In this document: positions 54,520 through 62,101 of the stretch, piece by piece
How the letters are laid out: each line of letters opens with the position of its first letter
How positions within the stretch are numbered: position 1 is the first letter of the stretch
DNA from: UBA2336 sp964419145
GTDB lineage: Bacteria; Bacteroidota; Bacteroidia; Cytophagales; Cyclobacteriaceae
NCBI GenBank assembly: GCA_964419145.1
Contig: CAYQOM010000001.1
Span: forward strand, 1 to 64,000
DNA length: 64,000 nucleotides
Direction: 5' to 3'
Translations under genes and position numbers: made by a program
The notes under the pieces: generated by a model
Seen by the model: only the letters and a program-made list of their open reading frames with translations
What the model was told of the DNA's origin: nothing
Databases searched by the model: none

Positions 54520-54900
54520 ATGAATATTCCTGCCAGCCTCAAGTACACCAAAGACCACGAATGGGTAAAAATTGACGGAAATACCGCCACGATAGGCATT
54601 ACCGATTTCGCGCAAAGCGAATTGGGCGATATTGTTTATGTGGATATAAACACGGTTGGACAGGAGGTAAACCAACACGATGTGTTTGGTACCGTTGAGG
54701 CGGTTAAGACCGTATCTGATCTGTATATGCCTGTAAGCGGAAAAGTAGTAGAGTTTAACTCAGCCCTGGATGGCAGCCCCGAAAAAGTGAATGCCGACCC
54801 CTACGGTGAAGGCTGGATGGTAAAAGTAGAAGTGAAAAATGCTGGCGAGGTTGACAGCTTGTTAACAGCCGATCAATACAAGGAACTTATCGGTAAGTGA
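54520..54900 (+). CDS. gcvH: Glycine cleavage system H protein
   Basis: The lipoyl-carrying shuttle of the glycine cleavage system. The 126-residue length is standard; 'KYTKDHEWVKIDGNTATIGI', FAQSELGDIVYVD and GTVEAVKTVSDLYMP are family hallmarks, with Lys63 as the residue that receives lipoate. The C-terminus (DPYGEGWMVKVE ... 'YKELIGK') is typical. lipA follows after 18 bp, coupling production of the carrier with its modification; gcvP lies about 7 kb downstream. The gcvT gene is not in the window. Confidence 0.97.
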   Translation: MNIPASLKYTKDHEWVKIDGNTATIGITDFAQSELGDIVYVDINTVGQEVNQHDVFGTVEAVKTVSDLYMPVSGKVVEFNSALDGSPEKVNADPYGEGWMVKVEVKNAGEVDSLLTADQYKELIGK

Positions 54901-54918
54901 TTTGTTTATTGAACATAC

Positions 54919-55806
54919 GTGATTGAACTGCCCACCATATCGCCCGAGCAAACCAAGCCACGCAAGCCAAACTGGCTTCGCGTAAAGTTGCCGGTTGGCC
55001 CGGAATATGCCAAAGTGCGCAGACTGGTGGATGAACACAAACTGCACACCATCTGCGAAAGCGGCAATTGCCCCAACATGGGCGAATGCTGGGGTGCCGG
55101 TACGGCCACGTTTATGATTCTGGGAAATGTGTGTACACGCAGTTGTACCTTTTGCGCGGTAGCTACTGGTCGACCACCCGAATATGATACCGATGAGCCC
55201 AGACGTGTAGCTGAAGCCATCAAACTGATGGGCGTTAAACATGCGGTGATCACTTCTGTCAACCGCGATGAGCTGAAAGACCGCGGTGCGGAAATCTGGT
55301 ATCAAACTGTGATTCAAACCAAACAGGTAAGTCCTGAAACTACAATTGAAACACTCATTCCGGATACAAAAGGAAACTGGGATGCGTTGTACCGCATGGT
55401 TGAAGGCGGGCAGGAAGTAGTGAGCCACAACATGGAAACCGTTGGCCGATTGTATCGGATTGTGCGCCCGCAGGCGAAATACGAACGCAGCCTGGAGCAG
55501 ATCAAGCGCACACGTGAAGCCGGTAAGCGCACCAAGTCGGGTATTATGCTGGGGTTGGGCGAAACCAAAGAAGAAGTGTTTAAGGCCATGGACGACCTGG
55601 CCGAAAACGGATTAATGATTCTTACGCTCGGTCAATATTTGCAGCCCACCAAAATGCACATTGAAGTTGCCGAATTCATCCACCCTGAAACCTTCGACAT
55701 GTATCGTGAAGAAGGATTGAAGCGTGGACTGAAATATGTGGAGTCAGGTCCACTGGTGCGCTCCTCCTATCATGCCGAACGGCATGTGAATGTGCCGATG
55801 GATTGA
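54919..55806 (+). CDS. lipA: Lipoyl synthase
   Basis: A radical-SAM enzyme that inserts two sulfurs into octanoyl groups on carrier proteins such as GcvH. The 295-residue protein has the auxiliary-cluster cysteines in CESGNCPNMGECW and the radical-SAM CTRSCTFC motif, followed by AVATGRPPEYDTDEP, 'AVITSVNRDELKDRGAE' and the C-terminal RSSYHAERH, whose Arg-Ser-Ser-Tyr is diagnostic for LipA. The start is GTG at 54919; no in-frame ATG is near. It is the second gene after gcvH. Confidence 0.97.
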   Translation: MIELPTISPEQTKPRKPNWLRVKLPVGPEYAKVRRLVDEHKLHTICESGNCPNMGECWGAGTATFMILGNVCTRSCTFCAVATGRPPEYDTDEPRRVAEAIKLMGVKHAVITSVNRDELKDRGAEIWYQTVIQTKQVSPETTIETLIPDTKGNWDALYRMVEGGQEVVSHNMETVGRLYRIVRPQAKYERSLEQIKRTREAGKRTKSGIMLGLGETKEEVFKAMDDLAENGLMILTLGQYLQPTKMHIEVAEFIHPETFDMYREEGLKRGLKYVESGPLVRSSYHAERHVNVPMD

Positions 55807-55824
55807 TTTTTTAACTTTGCACCC

Positions 55825-55849
55825 ATAGCGATTAGCTATTATATATTTG
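55825..55849 (+). promoter_or_regulatory. Candidate promoter with small palindrome, upstream of the cupin gene
   Basis: TATATTTG (55842-55849) is an exact TAnnTTTG match 107 bp before the cupin start. A TTTG at 55816-55819 lies 22 bp upstream of it, and ATAGC-GATTA-GCTAT (55825-55839) sits between the two. A second TAACTTTG (55812-55819) just after lipA is also possible. The leader of about 100 nt is otherwise featureless. Confidence 0.4.
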
Positions 55850-55956
55850 ATTCCAAAATTTCAGTAACGTAATTTACTTGATATAAGTATCAGGAGTTGT
55901 ACTCAAGCATGATTGCGAAACAACCTCGGAAAACAATCCATTTAAAAAAGCATAAA

Positions 55957-56433
55957 ATGAAAAATTCGATCTTCACTCTATTTATTTTAGCTCCGCTATA
56001 CCTATTTGCCCAAGGTTCCGATTATAATGTTTACTCCTATCTCACTGAGGGCACAAAGGCACCAAATACCCATTACATCGGGGAGGCATGGTTAAATGCC
56101 ATAATCCGTAATGATGCTGATTTGGGTTATAACATTACAAAAGCAACCTTTAAAGCCAACTCCACCTTGGATTGGCATAAACATAGTTCTGTGCAGGTTT
56201 TAATAATTGTGGATGGCGAAGCCTATTATCAGGAGAAAGGAAAAGAGCCAGTAATTCTAAAAGAAGGTGACATAATTAAGTGCGCGAAAGATATCGAGCA
56301 TTGGCATTCCTCTACTAAGGATAAAGATGTAACCTACCTGGCTTTCTATGGTGGTGAACAGCCCACTATTTGGACAGAGGTACTAACACAAGAATATTAT
56401 GATAGTGTGGCTGAAAAGATAAAAAGTAAATAA
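55957..56433 (+). CDS. Secreted cupin-domain protein
   Basis: A 158-residue protein. The ATG at 55957 is preferred to in-frame starts further upstream because it begins a signal peptide (MKNSIFTLFILAPLYLFAQG). A single cupin fold follows: the first metal-site motif in WHKHSSVQVLIIVDGE (two His and a downstream Glu) and the second in 'AKDIEHWHSSTKDKDVTYLA'. Small exported cupins of this kind can be metal-dependent enzymes or sugar-binding proteins; none of the neighbours settles the question. It appears to be transcribed alone from the promoter region upstream. Confidence 0.78.
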   Translation: MKNSIFTLFILAPLYLFAQGSDYNVYSYLTEGTKAPNTHYIGEAWLNAIIRNDADLGYNITKATFKANSTLDWHKHSSVQVLIIVDGEAYYQEKGKEPVILKEGDIIKCAKDIEHWHSSTKDKDVTYLAFYGGEQPTIWTEVLTQEYYDSVAEKIKSK

Positions 56434-56574
56434 TTAGCATTAAAAATTATCAAGCTACCAAATTTATTTCACGACCAGTGATTGCACAGGTGAGAAAACG
56501 GTCCTTGTATCGTTTGTCCATAGCGAATATCTTAGTCGCAGCAAAAATCTATTTACCAAATTAAACCTTCTCGT

Positions 56575-57105
56575 ATGAACCGTTTTATTCGTTCTTTTCT
56601 TGTATTGATTACGCTGGTTTTGATTTCCTGCGGAGGTAAGCAGGAGTCAACTGGCGAAACAACCGCTGCTTCAAAAGAAGTGGATTCAGAAACCCTGAAA
56701 GCAAATCTGAAATCACAGATTTGTGATTTTCTCACTACCGATGAAGTAAAAGGAATCGCGGGCATCACAGAAGAAATGGGAAGTGTTTCCGGGTATGATG
56801 GTACAACCGGGCATTACTGCTCATACAACTGGAACGACTTCGGAAAGGAGATAAAATTCGCGTACGTATTCAGCACCGTTGGCAACGCAGAAAAAGTAGC
56901 CGAATCGCTGGCCATGTTCAAGGCAAGTGATTCACTTGAGCCGGTATCCTTGAACGTTGGTGAAGACGCTGCCTTCTGGGGCGAAGGAAACTCTCGTCTG
57001 AGTGTATTTTACAACGATGTACAATTGTATATCGATATGCGCAAAACAGATTTTGCCGACAAGAAATCCATCGCCATAAAAATGGTAGAAAAGGCGCTTG
57101 ACTAG
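56575..57105 (+). CDS. Small lipoprotein of unknown function
   Basis: A 176-residue protein with a lipoprotein signal (LITLVLISCGGKQ, Cys at residue 20). After a Thr/Ser/Glu-rich linker, the domain contains two cysteines (SQICDFLTTDEVKGIAG and GHYCSYNW) placed so that they could form a disulfide, then 'VGEDAAFWGEGNSRLSVFYN' and a C-terminal amphipathic helix. The layout resembles DUF3558-like lipoproteins of other phyla, but I do not claim membership. The preceding 141-bp space shows nothing notable. It ends in a hairpin shared with the convergent beta-lactamase-like gene. Confidence 0.65.
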   Translation: MNRFIRSFLVLITLVLISCGGKQESTGETTAASKEVDSETLKANLKSQICDFLTTDEVKGIAGITEEMGSVSGYDGTTGHYCSYNWNDFGKEIKFAYVFSTVGNAEKVAESLAMFKASDSLEPVSLNVGEDAAFWGEGNSRLSVFYNDVQLYIDMRKTDFADKKSIAIKMVEKALD

Positions 57106-57110
57106 CGCCT
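57092..57110. terminator. Hairpin spanning two convergent stop codons
   Basis: AGGCGCT (57092-57098) and AGCGCCT (57104-57110) form a perfect 7-bp stem with a 5-nt loop. It covers the stop codon of the lipoprotein gene and part of the stop of the convergent beta-lactamase-like gene. T-rich DNA follows on the right after a few bases and a short TTTCT on the left, so it may terminate in both directions. Confidence 0.5.
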
Positions 57111-58755
57111 ACTTCACTTTTTTACCGGGCATAGCCCTGCCGCCCTGAAACAAGGTCATGTGTGTAACTTCACCTTGCTCATTGCGACTAAATTCAATTT
57201 GTGCGTCCACCACTTTCAAAAAGAATTTTGTTGCGCTCTCCGGGAACATATCGAATGAAGGCTGACCGGTTGCCTGAGCTTTGTAATTATTTTCTTCACG
57301 CCACACTTTGATCAAAAAGCCAGGGGCTAATTCATATTCACCCACAAACACATCGAAGTCGGTTGGATTTAAGTTGAAAACTGTACGCTCAGCCGGAATC
57401 GGCTTATTTGTTTTCACCGCACGTGAAGGCACAAACGAACGATCCTGCATTTCCATTTCGGATACGTTACCCGATGCATTGCGGGTGAACTTTATTTTTG
57501 TGTTTGATTCCGTAAAGGCAAATTGATCAGCGGCATATGGATAAATCTCAAACTTTGTCCCACCTGCGCGCTGAGAAAAGTATTGATTCCCATTTCGCGT
57601 AATCACCCGATCTTCACGATCATTGATTTTGTAAACACCCACATATTGGTCACCTGCCTCTGCTGCTAAGGTAATTGCTTCTGGCTTATCCCCCCGAATA
57701 CCAGCCACTTCTTCCGCCAAGGTATAGGCAATATCTTCCGGGTTTATGGATGTTGTATTCGCCAACAGTGCTACATATATTTTCTTTTCAGGAACATACA
57801 ACTCAAACGACAGGAACCCATCTATACCGCCTCCATGACCAATGGCTTTGGCATCGCCCACTTTTCCCAATTGCCATCCATACCCATAGCTTTCAACCGA
57901 ACCATCGGTGGTTTTGGTTGGCTCCCACGCTTTTTCAAGAAGTTCCTTCTTCACCAACTTGTAATTGAAGACAGCCTGGTTCCATTTCCATAAATCATCC
58001 ACGGTTGAAAAAATTGAACCAGCTGAATATGGAATAGAAGGATGAACATAATCGGCCATTACAAAAGCATCACCTGAGCCTTTGGTATAACCCGCAGCCT
58101 GTTTGGCAATCGGCTTACTGTCATCCGGATACGAAGCCGTCATTTTTAAGGGTTTGAAAAAAGTCTGGCTGATGTAATCGTTATAGGTTTTACCGGTAAC
58201 TTTTTCAATTACTGCACCCAATAAAAAATAAGCCGAATTATTATACAGCCACTGCTCACCGGGTTTGAAATCAATGAGATAGTCTTGAATATAACTCATC
58301 ATCTCGGCTACACTTACTTTGGTTTTTTTTGCTTCGGTAGTCATGCGTTCCGGTACGCTGGTGTAACTTTTAATTCCAGATGTATGGTTTAACAACTGTT
58401 CAATGGTGATGGGGTGTTGCGTTTTAAAATCCGGTAGGTATTTGTTCACATCGTCTTGTAAAGAAAGCTTTCCCTCTTCAACTAATTTTAAAATGGCTGT
58501 TGAAGTAAATTGCTTGGTGATGGATCCAATCCGAAAAACCATATCAGGTGATACCGGAACTTTACGGTTGATCTCGGCAATGCCGTATCCTTTGCGCAAC
58601 AATACCTTATCGTTTTGCACAACCAAAACGGCTGCACCAGGTTCGGTAGCAGAAAAGCGTTCGTTCAGGATTTTATCCAGGTTATCAACGGTGCTTTGGG
58701 CAAAGGCAACGCATGAAAAAAGAACGAAAACAAGTGACAGGATTTTACGGATCAT
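57109..58755 (-). CDS. Serine hydrolase of the beta-lactamase / D-aminopeptidase family
   Basis: A 548-residue secreted penicillin-binding-protein-like hydrolase. The ATG at 58755 gives a signal peptide (VLFSCVAFAQS). The SxxK motif is SITK (Ser78, Lys81); a Tyr-x-Asn motif is seen in WLYNNSAYFLL, and GHGGGID forms the third, KTG-like, site. After the catalytic domain (about 25-370) comes a C-terminal beta-barrel-like extension (about 380-548) with repeated 'YVGVYKINDREDRVITRNGN' and FDVFVGEYELAPGF modules, as in class C-like esterases and D-aminopeptidases (family S12). True beta-lactamase activity is unlikely to be its main role. It is the third gene of a leftward run with a D-aminoacylase and an M28 peptidase. 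Confidence 0.85.
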   Translation of the reverse strand: MIRKILSLVFVLFSCVAFAQSTVDNLDKILNERFSATEPGAAVLVVQNDKVLLRKGYGIAEINRKVPVSPDMVFRIGSITKQFTSTAILKLVEEGKLSLQDDVNKYLPDFKTQHPITIEQLLNHTSGIKSYTSVPERMTTEAKKTKVSVAEMMSYIQDYLIDFKPGEQWLYNNSAYFLLGAVIEKVTGKTYNDYISQTFFKPLKMTASYPDDSKPIAKQAAGYTKGSGDAFVMADYVHPSIPYSAGSIFSTVDDLWKWNQAVFNYKLVKKELLEKAWEPTKTTDGSVESYGYGWQLGKVGDAKAIGHGGGIDGFLSFELYVPEKKIYVALLANTTSINPEDIAYTLAEEVAGIRGDKPEAITLAAEAGDQYVGVYKINDREDRVITRNGNQYFSQRAGGTKFEIYPYAADQFAFTESNTKIKFTRNASGNVSEMEMQDRSFVPSRAVKTNKPIPAERTVFNLNPTDFDVFVGEYELAPGFLIKVWREENNYKAQATGQPSFDMFPESATKFFLKVVDAQIEFSRNEQGEVTHMTLFQGGRAMPGKKVK

Positions 58756-58815
58756 AATGTTTGTGGGTTTGGGGGTTAGACGCAATAAGCGCTATAAAGG
58801 TTTCAGATTTATAAA

Positions 58816-60405
58816 TCAACGAGCGGGCTTCAACACCACACCATTTCGAACACCTGTATGTTTGCCTTGTTCCGCTGTAATTTGCCCGTTCACCATAATG
58901 TATGCAAATCCTTCCGAATAGGCATGGGGTTTATCAAACGTGGCACGGTCGCCTACTTTGGCTTCATCAAAAATCACAATATCGGCTGCCATACCTTCCC
59001 GCAACAATCCACGATCGCGAATATTAAACCGCGAAGCGGGCAATGATGTCATTCTGCGAATGGCTTCTTCCAATCGGATAATTTTCAAATCGCGAACGTA
59101 CTGACCAAGAACACGCGCATTGGTTCCGTATGCACGTGGGTGTGGCATACCTGTTCCATAGCGACTGATGCCCGCATCGGAAGCAAACATGTTAAAGGGG
59201 TATTGCAAAATTCTGCGCAGATCGGCTTCATCCATACTGAAATACACCATCTGCACGCGCTCTGTGGAAGCAATGAGTTCCAAAATCGTTTCTGCTTCCA
59301 GCATGGGTTTGGTTTTTCTTCCTTTCAGTTTGTTGACTTCGGTAATGGTTTTTCCATTGTATGTGCTGTCGGGTGCATACCGTGCAATCAGCGCGTAGTT
59401 ATAGTTTTTAAGTTTTTTTCCTTTTAGTGTTTCCACCATTTCCTTTTTGATCTGCTGTCGGGTTGATTTATCATTCAATCGCCACAACAATGAATCTCTA
59501 CCTCCAGAAAACACCCAGCTTGGTACCGTGGTGCTTAGCGATGTACTGCTGGCCACATACGGATATTGATCGATCGTGACATCAACACCGCGAAGCCTGG
59601 CCCCTTCAACTTGTGCCAGGGTGTGCACGGAACGTCCCCAATTGGGTTTGTAGGTTACTTTAAAATGTGAAATTTCCACGGGCATGTTTGCCACTTCTCC
59701 AATGGAGATGGCTTCATCAACGGCCTCGGTTACGTTGTCGCCTTCACTGCGGATGTGTGAAGCATACACGCCACCAAATTTTGATGCGGCTTTGGCCAGA
59801 CCTACAACTTCTTCTGTTTTGGAATAGGTACCCGGCACATAAATCAGCCCGGTGGATAACCCTACAGCACCATCCTGCATGGCTTTCTCCACCAACTGTT
59901 CCATTTGAAGTTGTTCTTCAGCTGTGGGGTCGCGTTGGTATTCACCCAACACCGCCCTGCGTACGGTATTATGACCAATCAGCGTAGCGATGTTAATCGA
60001 TGTTTTTACACTGTCGATTTTGCGGAAATATTCAGCAACATCCAAAGAAGAACCTCCGCAGTTTCCGGTAATCACAGACGTTACGCCATCCAAAATAAAA
60101 TTCCCGGCAGTGGGTATGCGTATTTCACTTCCTTCAATGTGCGTGTGCACATCCACAAACCCAGGTGCAACAACCAATCCCTTAGCATCAACTATTTTAC
60201 TGGCGGTAGCTTCACTCAAATTTCCAATCCGGACAATCTTTCCATCCTTAATGCCCACATCAGCCGTAAACCACGGGTTACCCGAACCATCCACAATCTT
60301 TCCATTGCGAATGATGATGTCATAAAACGATTGTGCCATGCCCACAATCGGGAGCATGGCAACAATCAGAATTATAAGAAGATTTTTATTTCTGCTTAAA
60401 CGCAT
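58816..60405 (-). CDS. N-acyl-D-amino-acid deacylase (D-aminoacylase)
   Basis: An amidohydrolase that frees D-amino acids from N-acyl derivatives, or a close relative acting on similar D-residues. It is 529 residues long with a signal peptide (AMLPIVGMAQS), so it is exported. The metal-binding VDVHTHIEGS, 'FILDGVTSVITGNCGGSS', 'STGLIYVPGTYSKTEEVVGL' and ASHIRSEGDNVTEAVDEAI follow the D-aminoacylase subgroup, and SDAGISRYGTGMPHPRAYG carries the conserved Asp. The C-terminal VGDRATFDKPHAYSEGFAY is typical. It starts 5 bp after the M28 peptidase gene and lies just ahead of the S12-like hydrolase, suggesting one peptide-processing operon. Confidence 0.88.
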   Translation of the reverse strand: MRLSRNKNLLIILIVAMLPIVGMAQSFYDIIIRNGKIVDGSGNPWFTADVGIKDGKIVRIGNLSEATASKIVDAKGLVVAPGFVDVHTHIEGSEIRIPTAGNFILDGVTSVITGNCGGSSLDVAEYFRKIDSVKTSINIATLIGHNTVRRAVLGEYQRDPTAEEQLQMEQLVEKAMQDGAVGLSTGLIYVPGTYSKTEEVVGLAKAASKFGGVYASHIRSEGDNVTEAVDEAISIGEVANMPVEISHFKVTYKPNWGRSVHTLAQVEGARLRGVDVTIDQYPYVASSTSLSTTVPSWVFSGGRDSLLWRLNDKSTRQQIKKEMVETLKGKKLKNYNYALIARYAPDSTYNGKTITEVNKLKGRKTKPMLEAETILELIASTERVQMVYFSMDEADLRRILQYPFNMFASDAGISRYGTGMPHPRAYGTNARVLGQYVRDLKIIRLEEAIRRMTSLPASRFNIRDRGLLREGMAADIVIFDEAKVGDRATFDKPHAYSEGFAYIMVNGQITAEQGKHTGVRNGVVLKPAR

Positions 60406-60410
60406 AGCGC

Positions 60411-61898
60411 TTATTTGGCATCCGGTGCAATACGCTTATCGCGGTTGGCAATTTCCCAAGCCGTATAAAACACGCACTGTGCACGCTGGGTCAACAGATC
60501 AAACTCAATTTTATCTACTTCATCACTAGGCTGGTGGTAATCTTCATGAATACCATCGAAGTAGAAGATAATCGGAATATCATTCTTGGCGAAGTTCCAG
60601 TGGTCGGAACGATAATATAAACGATCGGGGTGATTCTGATCGTTGTAGGTATAATCAAAAATCAACTTGGTTGTATTCTTGTTCACTTCCTCGCTCAGGT
60701 TGTGCAACTCGGTAGAGAGTTTATCTGAACCAATCACGTACACATAAGGCGCGCTGTCTTTGTGTTGTGGATCGCGTCTGCCCACCATGTCGATGTTCAG
60801 GTTAACCACCGTTTTATCCAATGAATAAACCGGACTGATGTCAGCATAATACTGTGAACCCAACAATCCTTTCTCTTCACCGGTCACCAGCATAAACAAA
60901 ATGCTTCTGCGCGGACCTTTGCCTTCATTCTTCGCTTTTACAAACGCATTGGCAAGGGCCATTACGGACACCGTTCCGGAGCCATCATCATCGGCACCAT
61001 TGTTGATCAAATCGCCTTCGCCACTATCACGCTTACCAATGTGGTCATAATGTGCGGTGATTACAATCACTTCATCCTTCTTATCGGTTCCTTCCAAAAA
61101 GCCCAACACATTAGATGTTTTTACCTCGGTGTGTTTTGGGGTGATGGTAAAACCAACGGTAGCAGGCTTCATCTTGGCAAGCTTTTTATCTTCAGTCGCC
61201 TTCTTCAGTTTTTCCGGTGTAGATTTGAAAATCTTTCCGGCAGCTGCGGGTGTGATCAAAAAGATACCCAGGTTGTTGGAGGCCCCGCCCTTTTTCAGGC
61301 TCATTCTTCCTCCGCCAAACATACGGATCTGACCCGCTGTGGTTTTGAAATCTTCTTCGCTATTCATGGCTAAAATCACAAGCTTAGCTTCCTTCTCGCG
61401 AAGCTTACCCATAGCCGGGTTATTGCGCAGGGAAGCTACTGCATCCATCATGATTACTACGGCTTTTCCCTTTACATCCACCTGGGCGAGGTCGGCATCA
61501 GAGCCGGTTCCACCAAAAACCAAAGGAAGTTCCATTAGTCCGGATGTTTCACCTGAACCAAAATAGATGTATTCCTCATTTGTAAGGGCAATACCACCGG
61601 CATTCAGGCTCACCTCAGGCGTGCCGGATGCATATAGCGTTACGGGCTGGTAGTAACTTCCGTTTACCGGAGGCTGCAGGCCCAATTCTTCAAAATGCGA
61701 AGCGATAAACGCGGCTGCCATACGCTGACCGCGGGTTCCGGTTTCACGGCCCTCAAGGGCATCGGAAGCCAAAATGGTGAGGTATTCTTTTAAATCGGAT
61801 GTTTTTACCTCATCGCCATACTTTTTAACGGTGGCATCCTGGGCAAAAACACCTATGCCAAGCACCATCAGTGCCAGCACAAATAATCTGTTTTTCAT
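60411..61898 (-). CDS. M28-family zinc aminopeptidase, exported
   Basis: A 495-residue protein with a signal peptide (LMVLGIGVFAQD). A PA-like insert (about residues 110-240) lies inside the N-terminal half. The M28 catalytic domain (about 285-495) has its metal ligands in order: AHYDHIG, INNGADDDGSG, TGEEKGLLGS (catalytic Glu), NIDMVGR and YHQPSDEVDK. It removes N-terminal residues from peptides in the periplasm or outside the cell. First gene of the leftward set M28 / D-aminoacylase / S12-like hydrolase, with a near-consensus promoter directly upstream. Confidence 0.9.
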   Translation of the reverse strand: MKNRLFVLALMVLGIGVFAQDATVKKYGDEVKTSDLKEYLTILASDALEGRETGTRGQRMAAAFIASHFEELGLQPPVNGSYYQPVTLYASGTPEVSLNAGGIALTNEEYIYFGSGETSGLMELPLVFGGTGSDADLAQVDVKGKAVVIMMDAVASLRNNPAMGKLREKEAKLVILAMNSEEDFKTTAGQIRMFGGGRMSLKKGGASNNLGIFLITPAAAGKIFKSTPEKLKKATEDKKLAKMKPATVGFTITPKHTEVKTSNVLGFLEGTDKKDEVIVITAHYDHIGKRDSGEGDLINNGADDDGSGTVSVMALANAFVKAKNEGKGPRRSILFMLVTGEEKGLLGSQYYADISPVYSLDKTVVNLNIDMVGRRDPQHKDSAPYVYVIGSDKLSTELHNLSEEVNKNTTKLIFDYTYNDQNHPDRLYYRSDHWNFAKNDIPIIFYFDGIHEDYHQPSDEVDKIEFDLLTQRAQCVFYTAWEIANRDKRIAPDAK

Positions 61899-61923
61899 GG
61901 GTATTTAAGAGTTAAGATTCAGT

Positions 61924-61952
61924 CAAATATAAGGATCGTAAAACAATACAAA
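61924..61952 (-). promoter_or_regulatory. Consensus promoter of the M28 / D-aminoacylase operon
   Basis: On the minus strand TTTG (61949-61952), a 17-bp spacer and TATATTTG (61924-61931) match both Bacteroidota boxes exactly. The -7 box ends 25 bp before the M28 start codon. This is the best promoter in the window. Confidence 0.75.
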
Positions 61953-62048
61953 AGCCTTAAAATCCGATGGAAACAAACGGTAACGTAAGCGGTTAAACAA
62001 GGTGACAGAAATCAGGGCAGGCGGTGTAGAATTGTGTGCTTCCTGATT

Positions 62049-62056
62049 TACCTTTG
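62049..62056 (+). promoter_or_regulatory. Candidate -7 element for gcvP
   Basis: TACCTTTG is an exact TAnnTTTG match, 45 bp before the gcvP start. TTGT 13 bp upstream is a poor -33 box. The rest of the gap back to 61953 shows nothing else. Confidence 0.5.
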
Positions 62057-62101
62057 TGGCCGAAAATTCCTTCCTAAAAGCGATTTAGATACTTACTGAC
62101 T

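Noticed and set aside
54862..55428. 188-residue antisense frame over gcvH/lipA
   Set aside because: It lies opposite the well-conserved lipA coding sequence and shows no recognisable protein features.
57109..58755. Antibiotic-resistance beta-lactamase
   Set aside because: It has the SxxK fold motifs, but the C-terminal extension and context with D-aminoacylase and M28 peptidase fit an S12-type peptidase or esterase better.
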